The position numbers and the translations under genes were made by a program. The notes beneath the pieces are model-generated. The model saw only the letters and a program-made list of their open reading frames with translations, ran no database searches and was not told the origin of the DNA. Below are positions 8,415-16,685 of a stretch of DNA of 64,000 bases, one piece after another; positions within the stretch are counted from its first letter, which is position 1, and each line of letters opens with the position of its first letter. The stretch covers positions 992,001-1,056,000 of the forward strand of contig NZ_FNOH01000001.1 of NCBI RefSeq assembly GCF_900106535.1. The letters are read 5' to 3'. The stretch comes from Myxococcus xanthus. Its GTDB lineage: Bacteria > Myxococcota > Myxococcia > Myxococcales > Myxococcaceae.

Positions 8415-11400
8415 TCAGGTGGCGGCGTTCGGGTCGACCCAGAGGTCTTCGAAGCGCACCTGGGGCGGCGTCTGGTGCAGCCGCAGGCTTTGGACCGCGG
8501 GGGTCGCGGCCGCGTGGGCGCGGTCGTGGTACAGCGGGATGAGGGGGCAGTCCTCCTGGAAGAGCTGCTCCGCGCGCAGATAGAGCTGACGGCGCAGCTC
8601 CGGGTCGATGGAGACGCGGGCCTCGGCGGTGAGGCGGTCCAGCTCCGGGTTCCGGTAGCCCATGGGGAACACCGTCTGGGCGTTGGAGTGGAGGAGGAAG
8701 TACAGGAAGGTGTCCGGGTCCGGGTAGTCGGCCAGCCAGCGGTTGCGGAAGGCGGGGAGGCGGCCCTCGGTCACCTGGGCCGTGTATTCCTCGCGCGACA
8801 TCTCCACGTAGCGCAGCTCCAGCAGCCCGGCCTGGAGCAGCGGGCGGAAGAGCACCGCGTCCTCCGCGGAGTGGTCATTGCCGGTGGGACGGTGGAGCGT
8901 CAGCCGCAGCCTGCGCAGGCCTGCCTCTCGCAGCAGCCGCTCGGCGAGGGCCACGTCCGGTACGGGCGCGGGTCCCATGTCCGCGTCATCCAGCAGCTCG
9001 GGTGGGGTCAGCGAGCGAGCCACGCGCGCGCCGGGGTGGAACTGGCTCACCATGGCCGGGATGTCCATGCCCGCGCGGAGTGCGCGACGGACCCTCACGT
9101 CGTCGAAGGGCGCCTCCCGGTGGTTGAGCACGACGAAGGCCGTGGAGGGCGTGGTGCTCGCGGCAAGCTGGAAGGCCTCCAGGCCGGGCAGCTCCACATG
9201 CTCCGTGTCGAGGAACGACACCAGGTCCACCGCCCCCTGGCGCAGCAGCGCCACCGCTTCCTTACGAGAACCGGCGAGCAGGAACTCCAGCCGGTCCACC
9301 ATCGGTCCGCCCGGACGCCAGTAAGAGGGGTTCCGCTCCAGCACCACGTGCTCGGGTTCCAGGGCGAGGAGCCGGAACGGCCCGGTGCCCACCAGCCGCC
9401 CGTTGGCGTCCGTCCGGGCCACCGCGGTGGCGGTGAGCGCCATCAACTGGAGGAAGAACGCCTTGGGCTCGCGGAGGCGAATCTCCAGCGTGTGGTCGTC
9501 CAGCACTTCCAGGCCGGACACGTCGCGCGCCATGCCAGCGGCGTACTCCGGCGCGCCCTCCACGTCCTCCAAGAGGCTCCGGTCGGGCGAGCGGAGCGCC
9601 GGGTCCAGCAGCCGCTCCAGGTGGCGCTTCACGTCGCTCGCCGTTAGCAGCGTGCCGTCGTGGAAGGTGACGCCACGGCGCAGGTAGAAGCGGTAGCGGC
9701 GCGCGGAAGGGTCTGCGTCCCAGCGCTCGGCCAGGTCGGGCTCCAGCCCGCCGTCCTCTCTGCGCACCAGTGTGGAGAACACGCACGAGGTGAGCTCGGA
9801 GACCTGGTTCTCCACGCTGAAGAGCGGGTCCACCGCCTGGCGGTTTCGCAGCGACGCGGCCTGGTGCATGCCCACGCGCAGCGTCCCGCCGGAGTGGGGC
9901 GTGGGGAGCTTGAAGTGGTACACCTCCGCTTCCAGGCCCTCTGCTTCGTGGCCCAGTTGGTCCACCGTTCGCGTCAGCCCGTCGCCGATGCGGATGACCC
10001 GGCGTGCGTCCTCGCGCACCTGGGCGACTTCCTCGCGGATGGAGGCGTCTGCCTTGGTGAGCACCACGTTGGCGGAGCGCAGCTCCTCCAGGGCGGCGCT
10101 CAGCCGCACCACCGACTCGGAGAGGTCGCGCCCGGTGCGCGCCTGGGCCTCCGCCTTCTGCGAGGCGCCCTGGCCCACGCGGGCCATCTCCTGTGTCTGG
10201 CGCAGCAGCTCGCGCGCGTGGCCGGACTGTTCAATGGCCATGCGCGTGACGTTCTCCACCCGCAGGGCCACGCGGCGGCTGGCTTCAACGACCGTGGCCC
10301 CCTGCGCCTCCAGCCGTTGCGTCTCCGCCACCGTGGCTTCAACGGCGGTGAAGGTGCGCTGGGTGATGGTGCGAATCTCCACCAGGGCCTCGGCGGCGCG
10401 GTCGCCCAGGGCCACACCGGCGGTGGCTCGCTCGCGGCCTTCCTGCACCAGCGCCACCGCCGTCTGCACGGCGTCGCGCACGCCCGCCACCATGGCGCCG
10501 ATTTCGCGGGTGGAGCGCGTGGTGCGCTCGGCCAGGTTGCGAATCTCGTTGGCCACCACGCCGAAGGGCCGCCCCTGCACGCCCGCCTGGGCGGCGATGA
10601 TGGCGGCATTGAGGGCCAGCAGGTTGGTCTGGTCCGCAATCTCCTGGATGACGTCGACGATGCGGCCGATTTCCGTCGAGCGCGTGCCCAGCATCTCCAT
10701 CAGCTCGGCGGCCTTCCGGACCGTCTCCTCCACCCGGTACATGCCCTTGACGCTGTCGCCCACCAGCACCTCGCCGCGCTCGGCGGTGGCCGTCACGGCG
10801 ATGGCCAACTGGTTCGTCTCATTGGCACGGCGGCGCACGGAATCGATGCCGCCTTCCACGGCGGCGACGAAGTCCTCGGCCTCGCTGGCGAAGCGGCCCA
10901 GTTCGTCACCGGACGCGGCGATGTTGGCCATCCGTTCGGCCATGGCCTGCATCAGCGACGTGGTGTTGTGGGCGAAGGTGTTGACCTGGGCCAGCGAGTC
11001 CACCACCTGCTCCAGCCGCTCCGTCATCTCCAGCAGCGCGCCGGTGGTGTCGACGGCGAAGACCTCCAGTTGGTGTACCCGCTTGCCTGCCACCTGGAGG
11101 CTGCCGCCCATTCCGCTGACGGCCTCCAGCGTGCGCTCCACCGCGCCGCCCTGCCGCCGCGCGGCCTCCAGCAGCATCCGGGCCTGCCCGCTCACGTCCG
11201 TGCTGGTGCGGTGCAGGTTGGCCGTCACCCGCTGCACCTGCGCCAGGGCGCGCCGCAGGGACAGGATGAGGCGGCGCACGTCCTCGTGGCCTTCATAGCG
11301 CGGCCCCACCGTGGTGGTGAGGTCGCCCTCCGCCAGCCGCGCCATCACCTGCCGGCGCACCTGCCGCCGCTGCGCCGCCCAGCGGAACCACGCGAGGTAT

Positions 11401-11561
11401 CCCCCCGCCAGATAGAGCGCGGGCGTGGCGAGCAGCACCACCGCCCAGGTGGCATTCGGAAGCGGCGCCCCGGACACGGCTCGCAGCATCCCCCCCAGGA
11501 GGAGCGCGGAGACCAGCCCTGCCGCCAGGCCGAACGTGAACAGGTACCGTTTGGCGCCCAT
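8415..11561 (-). CDS. chimeric methyl-accepting chemotaxis protein / family 5 solute-binding protein
   Basis: A 1048-residue fusion. Residues about 7-29 and 39-60 are two membrane helices separated by only about nine residues, followed by a HAMP-like linker and a long receptor coiled coil. The signalling tip, near residue 315-330, reads IADQTNLLALNAAIIAAQAG, followed by VQGRPFGVVANEIRNLAERTTRSTREI. From about residue 555 a full SBP_bac_5 domain follows (TLRVGMHQAASLRNRQ, GLEPDLAERWDADPSARRYRF, GVTFHDGTLLTASDVKRHLERLLD, GTGPFRLL, FRNRWLADYPDPDTFLYFLL). These domains normally bind peptides or nickel in the periplasm. Here no signal precedes the domain, so topology places it in the cytoplasm. 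The tip lacks usual receptor residues (see findings). The gene is divergent from the transglutaminase-like gene with 62 bp between starts. Confidence 0.9.
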   Translation of the reverse strand: MGAKRYLFTFGLAAGLVSALLLGGMLRAVSGAPLPNATWAVVLLATPALYLAGGYLAWFRWAAQRRQVRRQVMARLAEGDLTTTVGPRYEGHEDVRRLILSLRRALAQVQRVTANLHRTSTDVSGQARMLLEAARRQGGAVERTLEAVSGMGGSLQVAGKRVHQLEVFAVDTTGALLEMTERLEQVVDSLAQVNTFAHNTTSLMQAMAERMANIAASGDELGRFASEAEDFVAAVEGGIDSVRRRANETNQLAIAVTATAERGEVLVGDSVKGMYRVEETVRKAAELMEMLGTRSTEIGRIVDVIQEIADQTNLLALNAAIIAAQAGVQGRPFGVVANEIRNLAERTTRSTREIGAMVAGVRDAVQTAVALVQEGRERATAGVALGDRAAEALVEIRTITQRTFTAVEATVAETQRLEAQGATVVEASRRVALRVENVTRMAIEQSGHARELLRQTQEMARVGQGASQKAEAQARTGRDLSESVVRLSAALEELRSANVVLTKADASIREEVAQVREDARRVIRIGDGLTRTVDQLGHEAEGLEAEVYHFKLPTPHSGGTLRVGMHQAASLRNRQAVDPLFSVENQVSELTSCVFSTLVRREDGGLEPDLAERWDADPSARRYRFYLRRGVTFHDGTLLTASDVKRHLERLLDPALRSPDRSLLEDVEGAPEYAAGMARDVSGLEVLDDHTLEIRLREPKAFFLQLMALTATAVARTDANGRLVGTGPFRLLALEPEHVVLERNPSYWRPGGPMVDRLEFLLAGSRKEAVALLRQGAVDLVSFLDTEHVELPGLEAFQLAASTTPSTAFVVLNHREAPFDDVRVRRALRAGMDIPAMVSQFHPGARVARSLTPPELLDDADMGPAPVPDVALAERLLREAGLRRLRLTLHRPTGNDHSAEDAVLFRPLLQAGLLELRYVEMSREEYTAQVTEGRLPAFRNRWLADYPDPDTFLYFLLHSNAQTVFPMGYRNPELDRLTAEARVSIDPELRRQLYLRAEQLFQEDCPLIPLYHDRAHAAATPAVQSLRLHQTPPQVRFEDLWVDPNAAT

Positions 11562-11623
11562 GAAGGAGTGGAACGCTACTCCGCCTTCTCGCGCCGGTCC
11601 TCAAAACGCCGCACACTGGGGCC

Positions 11624-12649
11624 GTGGCCACCCTGCTTGCCCTGCTGCTGCTGACGCTCCCGGTAAAGCCAGAGAATCCTGGTAGCGCTGGCGCGCCACC
11701 CGCGTCCCAGGCGGATTCCACGCGTTACGTCTTCGCCTGGCGCGGCGTGCCGGTAGGCACGGTGACGCTGAAGCTGGAGCCGGGCCGTTTTACCTACGTC
11801 AGCCAGCACCTGCACACCCGCGCCGGAAAGGCGGGAGCGCGCCGCCGGGAGCAGTCCCTGGCGGTGGATGCCCAGGGGCGGGTGCGTGGCTCGCCGGCGG
11901 TGCCGCAGGCGCTGTGGCTCTGGAAGGGCGTGCCCGCCGTGGGGTGTGTCGTGGGGCGGGAGGAGCTGACGGGCCGCGAGGGCCCACACTGCGTCACCCG
12001 CGTGGAGGACCGGCGCGTGGAGGGAACGTTGTTGGGGACGGCCTTCCAGGCCCGCTATGGGGCGGACGGCCAGATGGAGGCGCTGGAGGTGGGCGACTCG
12101 CGCTTCACCGTGGCCGCGCCTGGGGAGCGGCTGCGCGCGCCTCCCGAGCTTTTCGCGGACGGACTGCCCGTGGAGGGGGCCCGAGGCGCGCTGTCGCTGG
12201 AGCCGCCGCTCGACGTTCCAGCGCGGCCGGCGGGGCTGACGCCGTGGAATGCGGCGGCGGCGCGGGCGCTGGCTGCCGAGGTCCACGCGGCCTTCCCGGA
12301 GAAGACGCCCGGTGGTGCGGACTGGAGCGAGGACGGCGAGGGCGAGGCGGGCGGGTGCCTGGCGCACGCGCTGCGCTTCGCGGCGGGGGCCCGTGCTCGG
12401 GGCGTGAAGGTGGCGCTGGTGCACGGGCTGCTGGTGGTGGACGGCGGGCCGGCGCGCCCCCACGCCTGGGTGCGCGTGGCGCTGTCGAAGGGCGGGACGT
12501 TGGATTTGGACCCGACGTCCCTGGACGAGGTGTCACCGCAGACGCACCTGCCCATCGCCCTGGCGGAGGCGCAGGGCCCCGCGCTGGAGGCGGGGGCGCG
12601 CTGGCTGTCGCTGCTGCGCGGGGCGCACCGGGTGGTGCGCCGGCCGTGA
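11624..12649 (+). CDS. transglutaminase-like domain protein
   Basis: A 341-residue exported protein starting at a GTG at 11624 with a short hydrophobic leader (MATLLALLLLTLPV). The C-terminal half has a transglutaminase-like Cys-His-Asp arrangement: C245 in GGCLAHALRFAAGARARG, H280 in RPHAWVRV and D296 in LDLDPTS. The N-terminal half (YVFAWRGVPVGTVTLKLEPGRFTYVSQHLHTR) resembles beta-rich domains found in front of such folds in delta-proteobacteria. In this superfamily the triad acts as protease, amidase or crosslinker; the substrate here is unknown. The gene converges on astA with 9 bp between them. Confidence 0.7.
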   Translation: MATLLALLLLTLPVKPENPGSAGAPPASQADSTRYVFAWRGVPVGTVTLKLEPGRFTYVSQHLHTRAGKAGARRREQSLAVDAQGRVRGSPAVPQALWLWKGVPAVGCVVGREELTGREGPHCVTRVEDRRVEGTLLGTAFQARYGADGQMEALEVGDSRFTVAAPGERLRAPPELFADGLPVEGARGALSLEPPLDVPARPAGLTPWNAAAARALAAEVHAAFPEKTPGGADWSEDGEGEAGGCLAHALRFAAGARARGVKVALVHGLLVVDGGPARPHAWVRVALSKGGTLDLDPTSLDEVSPQTHLPIALAEAQGPALEAGARWLSLLRGAHRVVRRP

Positions 12650-12658
12650 GGCAGTGGG

Positions 12659-13684
12659 TTATTCGAAGGGGATGATGGACACCTTCGCGCCGGCCTGGAT
12701 GTCCAGGACCTCCTTGGCTCGCGCGGGCAGGAAGGCCTGGGTGTTCTCCAGCCGGGCCTGGCAGCGCACGGCGCGGAAACGGTTGCGGCCGGAGTCATTC
12801 TCCGCCGCGACGAGGACGTCATCCCCCTCCAGGTCGAAGTCCTCCTCCGCCACCTTGAGCGTACGGAACTTGCGCACCAGGGAGATGTCGGCGGTGTCGG
12901 CCTCGAAGTGGGGACCGCCGTCGAACGGGTCGATGCGCTCCATGTACTTGAAGCCGATGCGCTCCAGCATGCGCTGCACGCCGCGCGTCTGCGGGCCCAC
13001 CTCGCCCAGGACCTTCTGTACGCGCGCGGGGAAGAGCGACGCGTAGATGTCCGAGGCGGGGAAGAGCTCCTTGATGAACTCCTTGTTCTGCCGGCTGAGG
13101 CGGTCCGCCTCCTGGTAGGTGAGGCCGGTGAACTTCTTGCCGCAGGCCTCCCACAAGAGGCTGCGGCCGTCCGGCAGCAGCGGCGGCAGCAGCTCCGCCA
13201 GCACGCGAGGGCGGAAGAGCCGCCGGTGCATGGCGATGAAGAGGAAGCGCCCGTAGGACAGCTGCTTGCCGGGCTTGTCCGGCGTGGCGCGGTAGGGCGG
13301 GTCCACGACGAGGCCGCCCACCTCGGTGGGGCCCTCGTAGTTGTAGGCGATGGAGAGGACCTTGTGGCGAAGGTGACGGGAGAGGGACGCGGAGTAGTGC
13401 TCGCGCTCGCTCACCTCGTAATAGATGTGCGGAGCCTCATAGGTGCCGTGCTGCGCGATGATCATCGACGTGCCGATGATGAGGCTGTTGCGCACGTCTT
13501 CGAGCACGAAGAGGTACTCGCGCTCGAAGGGGTTCTTCACCTTGCCCGCGAAGCTCTTCACCGACGTGTCCACGATGGCCGACAGCGTTTCCTCGTTGTT
13601 CGGCAGGTTCACCGTGTTCAGCACGGCCGCGAGCCTTTTGAGCCCGGGCAGGTCGGTCTTCTGGACGTCACGCAGGACAAGCAT
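12659..13684 (-). CDS. astA: arginine N-succinyltransferase
   Basis: A 341-residue enzyme that transfers succinyl from succinyl-CoA to arginine, the first step of the AST arginine-degradation pathway. The sequence follows AstA along its length: MLVLRDVQKTDLPGLKRLA, FVLEDVRNSLIIGTSMI, HIYYEVSEREHYS, EVGGLVVDPPYR, LSYGRFLFIAMHRRLFRPRVLAELLP, GKKFTGLTYQEADRLSRQNKEFIKELFP and a C-terminal beta segment. The ATG at 13684 is chosen because the protein then begins exactly as the family does; an upstream in-frame start at 13741 would add 19 unrelated residues. No astB, astC, astD or astE is visible next to it. Confidence 0.93.
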   Translation of the reverse strand: MLVLRDVQKTDLPGLKRLAAVLNTVNLPNNEETLSAIVDTSVKSFAGKVKNPFEREYLFVLEDVRNSLIIGTSMIIAQHGTYEAPHIYYEVSEREHYSASLSRHLRHKVLSIAYNYEGPTEVGGLVVDPPYRATPDKPGKQLSYGRFLFIAMHRRLFRPRVLAELLPPLLPDGRSLLWEACGKKFTGLTYQEADRLSRQNKEFIKELFPASDIYASLFPARVQKVLGEVGPQTRGVQRMLERIGFKYMERIDPFDGGPHFEADTADISLVRKFRTLKVAEEDFDLEGDDVLVAAENDSGRNRFRAVRCQARLENTQAFLPARAKEVLDIQAGAKVSIIPFE

Positions 13685-13997
13685 TGGGACACTCGGGGCG
13701 CCCCCGGAACGGAGCGCCGGAAAGTGCGGACTATACCCCACACCTGCCGCCAGTCAGCTTGAAGGTTGTCCGGCGTGTTGATGACGCGACGTGTTGCTGT
13801 CGGCTTGCCAGGACGCCCGGAGTGTGTCAGCCGCCCTGCGCTCGACGTGAAACATGGCGTGAAACATCCAAGGCCTTGCATGCCCGCCTGCCCACTTGCC
13901 GGCCCAGCGGGAAGGATTTCGCGGGGGAATGAAGCAGTGAATGGTTTGCGGTACCGTGTGCCGGTTGTTGCATTCCAAACCTTTGCGAGGATGTGTT
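13685..13997. other. divergent intergenic region between astA and the lyase-like gene
   Basis: This 313-bp stretch separates two divergent genes and should hold both promoters. It contains a direct repeat of GTGAAACAT at 13847-13855 and 13859-13867 (12-bp period), which could be a protein-binding site. No credible small gene is seen. Confidence 0.4.
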
Positions 13998-15035
13998 TTG
14001 AGAGCCTTTATCCCCGGATGGCTTGTGATGTGGTGCGTCCCCGGGCTCGCCATGGCAGGCGTCGTGTGGCGGGGGGACTTCGAGACGGGGGACCGCTCGC
14101 AGTACTCCCGCGCGCAGATGGTGAACGCGGACCGGCTGCAGGTGGTGACGTCACCCGTGGCCGAGGGCAAATACGCGCTGAAGGCGACGGTGCATCAGGG
14201 CGACGACCCCATCAACGCCAGCGGGAATCGCAACGAGCTGGTCTACATCAGCAACGAGCCGGTGGGCTCGGAGTACTACTACCGCTGGAAGGTGATGTTC
14301 GCGAACGACTTCCCCAGCGTGGACACCTGGCAGCTCTTCACCCAGTGGCACCACGACGGATGCTGTGGTTCGCCGCCGGTGGAGTTCTACGTGAAGGGGG
14401 AGGAAATCCGGCTGTCGCTCCCCGGCACCAGCGAGATTCCCTGGCGCACGAAGCTCACCCGAGGCGTGTGGCACGAGTTCATCCTGCACGCGAAGTGGTC
14501 GTCCGACCCGAAGGTTGGCTTCGTCGAGCTGTGGCACAACAAGGAACTGGTGCTGCCCAAGCGCGGCGCGATGACGATGTACTCGGGGCAGCGCAACTAC
14601 CTGAAGCTCGGCCTCTACCGGAGTGACACCGTGAAGCCGGTGGGCGTCGTCTACCACGACGGCTTCATCCAGGCGACGGCGCTGTCGGACGTGCTCGAGC
14701 AGAAGCCGGAGCCGCCACCCGTGGACGCGGGGACGCCGATGGATGCGGGCTCGCCCATGGACGCCGGCTCGCCCGAGGACGCGGGCCGCGTGGACCCAGA
14801 CCCCGTGGACGCGGGTGGGGCCGAGGAGCCGGGCCCGCAGCCGGAGGCGGACGCGGGGACGCCAGCCTGGGACGCGGGCACGGAGCCTGGGCCGAACGTG
14901 CCCCCGCCTGGAGGCATCTCCTCGGATGAGGGCGCCGCGGCACAGTCGGGGTGCAGCAGCACCGGTGGCTCCGCGGCGGCCTTCGCGCTGCTGGGGCTGA
15001 TGGGCCTGGCGGGCTACCGCCGCCGCAAGGGCTGA
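13998..15035 (+). CDS. polysaccharide lyase-like surface protein with MYXO-CTERM tail
   Basis: A 345-residue exported protein. Residues about 20-230 look like a heparin lyase I/alginate lyase-type jelly-roll (GVVWRGDFETGDRSQY, ELVYISNEPVGSEYYYRWKVMF, DTWQLFTQWHH, IPWRTKLTRGVWHEFILHAKWS, LKLGLYRS). A low-complexity linker rich in Asp-Ala-Gly and Pro follows (PMDAGSPMDAGSPEDAG). The end is a MYXO-CTERM signal: SGCSSTGG, a hydrophobic helix (AAAFALLGLMGLAG) and YRRRKG. Such tails direct surface anchoring in myxobacteria. I place the start at the TTG at 13998, with GAGG at 13987-13990 upstream and a good signal peptide; an in-frame ATG at 13941 is the alternative. The substrate is unknown. Confidence 0.75.
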   Translation: MRAFIPGWLVMWCVPGLAMAGVVWRGDFETGDRSQYSRAQMVNADRLQVVTSPVAEGKYALKATVHQGDDPINASGNRNELVYISNEPVGSEYYYRWKVMFANDFPSVDTWQLFTQWHHDGCCGSPPVEFYVKGEEIRLSLPGTSEIPWRTKLTRGVWHEFILHAKWSSDPKVGFVELWHNKELVLPKRGAMTMYSGQRNYLKLGLYRSDTVKPVGVVYHDGFIQATALSDVLEQKPEPPPVDAGTPMDAGSPMDAGSPEDAGRVDPDPVDAGGAEEPGPQPEADAGTPAWDAGTEPGPNVPPPGGISSDEGAAAQSGCSSTGGSAAAFALLGLMGLAGYRRRKG

Positions 15036-15044
15036 GCCTCCCGG

Positions 15045-15072
15045 GGCGCGCGGGCCCTCGGGCTCGCGCGCC
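15045..15072 (+). terminator. strong hairpin after MYXO-CTERM gene
   Basis: GGCGCGCG at 15045-15052 pairs with CGCGCGCC at 15065-15072, with further internal pairing in the loop. It starts 9 bp after the stop codon. A terminator or 3'-end stabiliser is likely, though no T-run follows. Confidence 0.55.
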
Positions 15073-15310
15073 ATCGTGGGAAAAAGTGAGAGACGCGGCG
15101 CGCTCCACGTGTCCGGAGCGCTCGCACCCACGGGCGAGGTCGGCTCGCCCGGGAAGGTCCGTCCGGCTCCGAAGCGGTGCGCCGCTCTCGTTCGAGCCAT
15201 GAACCCGACGTGATACGTCTCATGCTTCGCCGTATCGAAGCCGAGGCGGCCGGTGGAGCGCTACTCCAGGCGTGAAATCCAGCCTCATTTCTGACGGACT
15301 CGGAGTGCGT

Positions 15311-15322
15311 CTGACGTGTCAG
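15311..15322. promoter_or_regulatory. candidate operator, copy 1
   Basis: CTGACGTGTCAG has CTGAC and GTCAG arms around a 2-bp centre. An identical 12-mer lies 291 bp downstream. Twofold symmetry plus repetition suggests a dimeric regulator site. No regulator can be named. Confidence 0.35.
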
Positions 15323-15545
15323 CCGCGCTCCGTGCCGGTCCTCTGCTCGTGAGCAGCAAGGCCAATGACCTGACAGGTCTGAAAGGGGCCTGTCGGGTGC
15401 GGACTCGCCCGTCACGGCCCGCGTCGTGGCGCTGCCTGGCCTCGCGGTGGGAGGTGGCGACCTGATGCGGCGGGTCCATGCATCCAAACGATTCCATGTG
15501 CTGTGGCTGGAATAGGGGTGGATTGCGTCTGGGATTGGGGTAGAT

Positions 15546-15557
15546 CCAAGCGCTTGG
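15546..15557. promoter_or_regulatory. perfect 12-bp palindrome
   Basis: CCAAGCGCTTGG is its own reverse complement. It resembles the central GCGC symmetry of LacI-family operators, but that likeness is only formal. It lies 229 bp upstream of the start at 15786. Confidence 0.35.
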
Positions 15558-15601
15558 GGGTAATGAATTGCATGGAAGACGTGGCGCGTCGGTGATTGGA
15601 A

Positions 15602-15613
15602 CTGACGTGTCAG
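15602..15613. promoter_or_regulatory. candidate operator, copy 2
   Basis: This is identical to the 12-mer at 15311-15322. It lies about 170 bp upstream of the PixA/AidA-like start codon. Confidence 0.35.
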
Positions 15614-15785
15614 TCGCAGGGTGCAATTCCAGGCTCGATGCGAGCTTCAGAGGAGGCAATGGTTGGGTAGTCGATGGCATGTGCGTTGCTTTGGTGGTCC
15701 TCAGGCGGGATGGACTCCTTGCCGTGAGCCCGATGTGAGGGTTCAGCAACGACACACAGCAGCCACACGAAGGGATTGGTTCGAC

Positions 15786-16382
15786 ATGGTAAAGATCAGC
15801 TTCCTGATTGATTCCACCAAGCTTCCCACGGGGGGATCCTCCGTCAGTACCGCGGTCGCGGTTAGCCATCAGACGTTCCTCGTGAACGACAACCCCCATC
15901 CCAACCAAAATGACCCCGACTATGCGGTGCCCGTCCCGAGTGGGGAGAGCGTCCGCATCTACATCCAAGAGGCGAACTACGCCTCGACCGTGGGGCTCGC
16001 GCCCAATGGCATCATCGTGCATGCGTTCAACGGCGCTCCGGTCTCGGACGCGATCATGAATGACGCCACGAAGCGGCCCATCGACATCCCCAACTTCGAT
16101 TTGGATCTGGGCCCTATTCCGGACTTCATCGGTTTCGTCGGCGATAGCCCGAAGTGGACCCAGACGCCCCCCTCCTGGAGCAACTGGCCCAACGAGCCGC
16201 TCATCGACCAGCAACTCCGGGCGGGCTGGACGCCCACCTTCGTTCCGTACATCACGTTCAATGCCAGTAAGCTCGTGAGCGGTTTGCTCGAGTACGGAGT
16301 GGTGTTCGCGCTGACGAAGGACGGAGCGAACGTCCAGTACTTCTACTTCGACCCCTTCCTCAAGATCGGTTCGTCGAGCTGA
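15786..16382 (+). CDS. hypothetical protein, possibly PixA/AidA inclusion-body family
   Basis: A 198-residue soluble protein with no signal peptide. It begins MVKISFLIDSTKLPTGGSSV and ends EYGVVFALTKDGANVQYFYFDPFLKI. The mix of beta strands, a long Asp/Pro-rich middle (FDLDLGPIPDFIGFVGDSP) and a terminal DPFLKI motif resembles AidA/PixA inclusion-body proteins, which often end in a similar aromatic-DP-hydrophobic strand. The likeness is weak and the family call is tentative. The ATG at 15786 is used; the in-frame extension upstream lacks coding character. The gene is flanked by long non-coding regions on both sides. Confidence 0.55.
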   Translation: MVKISFLIDSTKLPTGGSSVSTAVAVSHQTFLVNDNPHPNQNDPDYAVPVPSGESVRIYIQEANYASTVGLAPNGIIVHAFNGAPVSDAIMNDATKRPIDIPNFDLDLGPIPDFIGFVGDSPKWTQTPPSWSNWPNEPLIDQQLRAGWTPTFVPYITFNASKLVSGLLEYGVVFALTKDGANVQYFYFDPFLKIGSSS

Positions 16383-16685
16383 TAATCCCTTCAGCGTACG
16401 CGCTGCCCGCGCAAGCCGGTTGCTGTTGATGACACTGGACTTGCACGACGCCGCGCAGAAAGCCACCGCTGCCGTCCGGGACTCGATGGAACCCGGGCGG
16501 CCAGCGGCGGCCCCGCGCCGTTTGATGGCGCGGGCGCTCGAGTGGCGGCCGCATGCCTCGTCCCTCTCCGGCCCGGCGCCAGTGCCCTCGCAGGGGATTG
16601 ATGCCGCTTCGTCATGGCGTGCGGGCCATGCAATATCGGCGCTTCCGGTGCGTAGTTCGAGCAGGTCCGCCCCCGGGGAACGCCC
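16383..16685. other. 303-bp intergenic region
   Basis: No gene is recognised here. A short hairpin just after the upstream stop (CAGCG at 16392-16396 with CGCTG at 16401-16405, TACG loop) may be a weak terminator. The rest probably holds the promoter of the serine hydrolase gene. Confidence 0.35.

Larger units (their letters stand above)
15036..15785. other. 750-bp intergenic region with repeated palindromic sites
   Basis: No convincing gene is seen in this stretch. After the hairpin it contains two copies of the near-palindrome CTGACGTGTCAG (15311-15322 and 15602-15613), a perfect 12-bp palindrome CCAAGCGCTTGG (15546-15557), and a locally A+T-richer zone around 15480-15660. It lies upstream of the PixA/AidA-like gene and probably is its control region. 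Confidence 0.5.

Noticed and set aside
9660-11654. Open frame of 664 codons on the plus strand
   Set aside because: It is antisense to the chemoreceptor fusion and has no recognisable motif.
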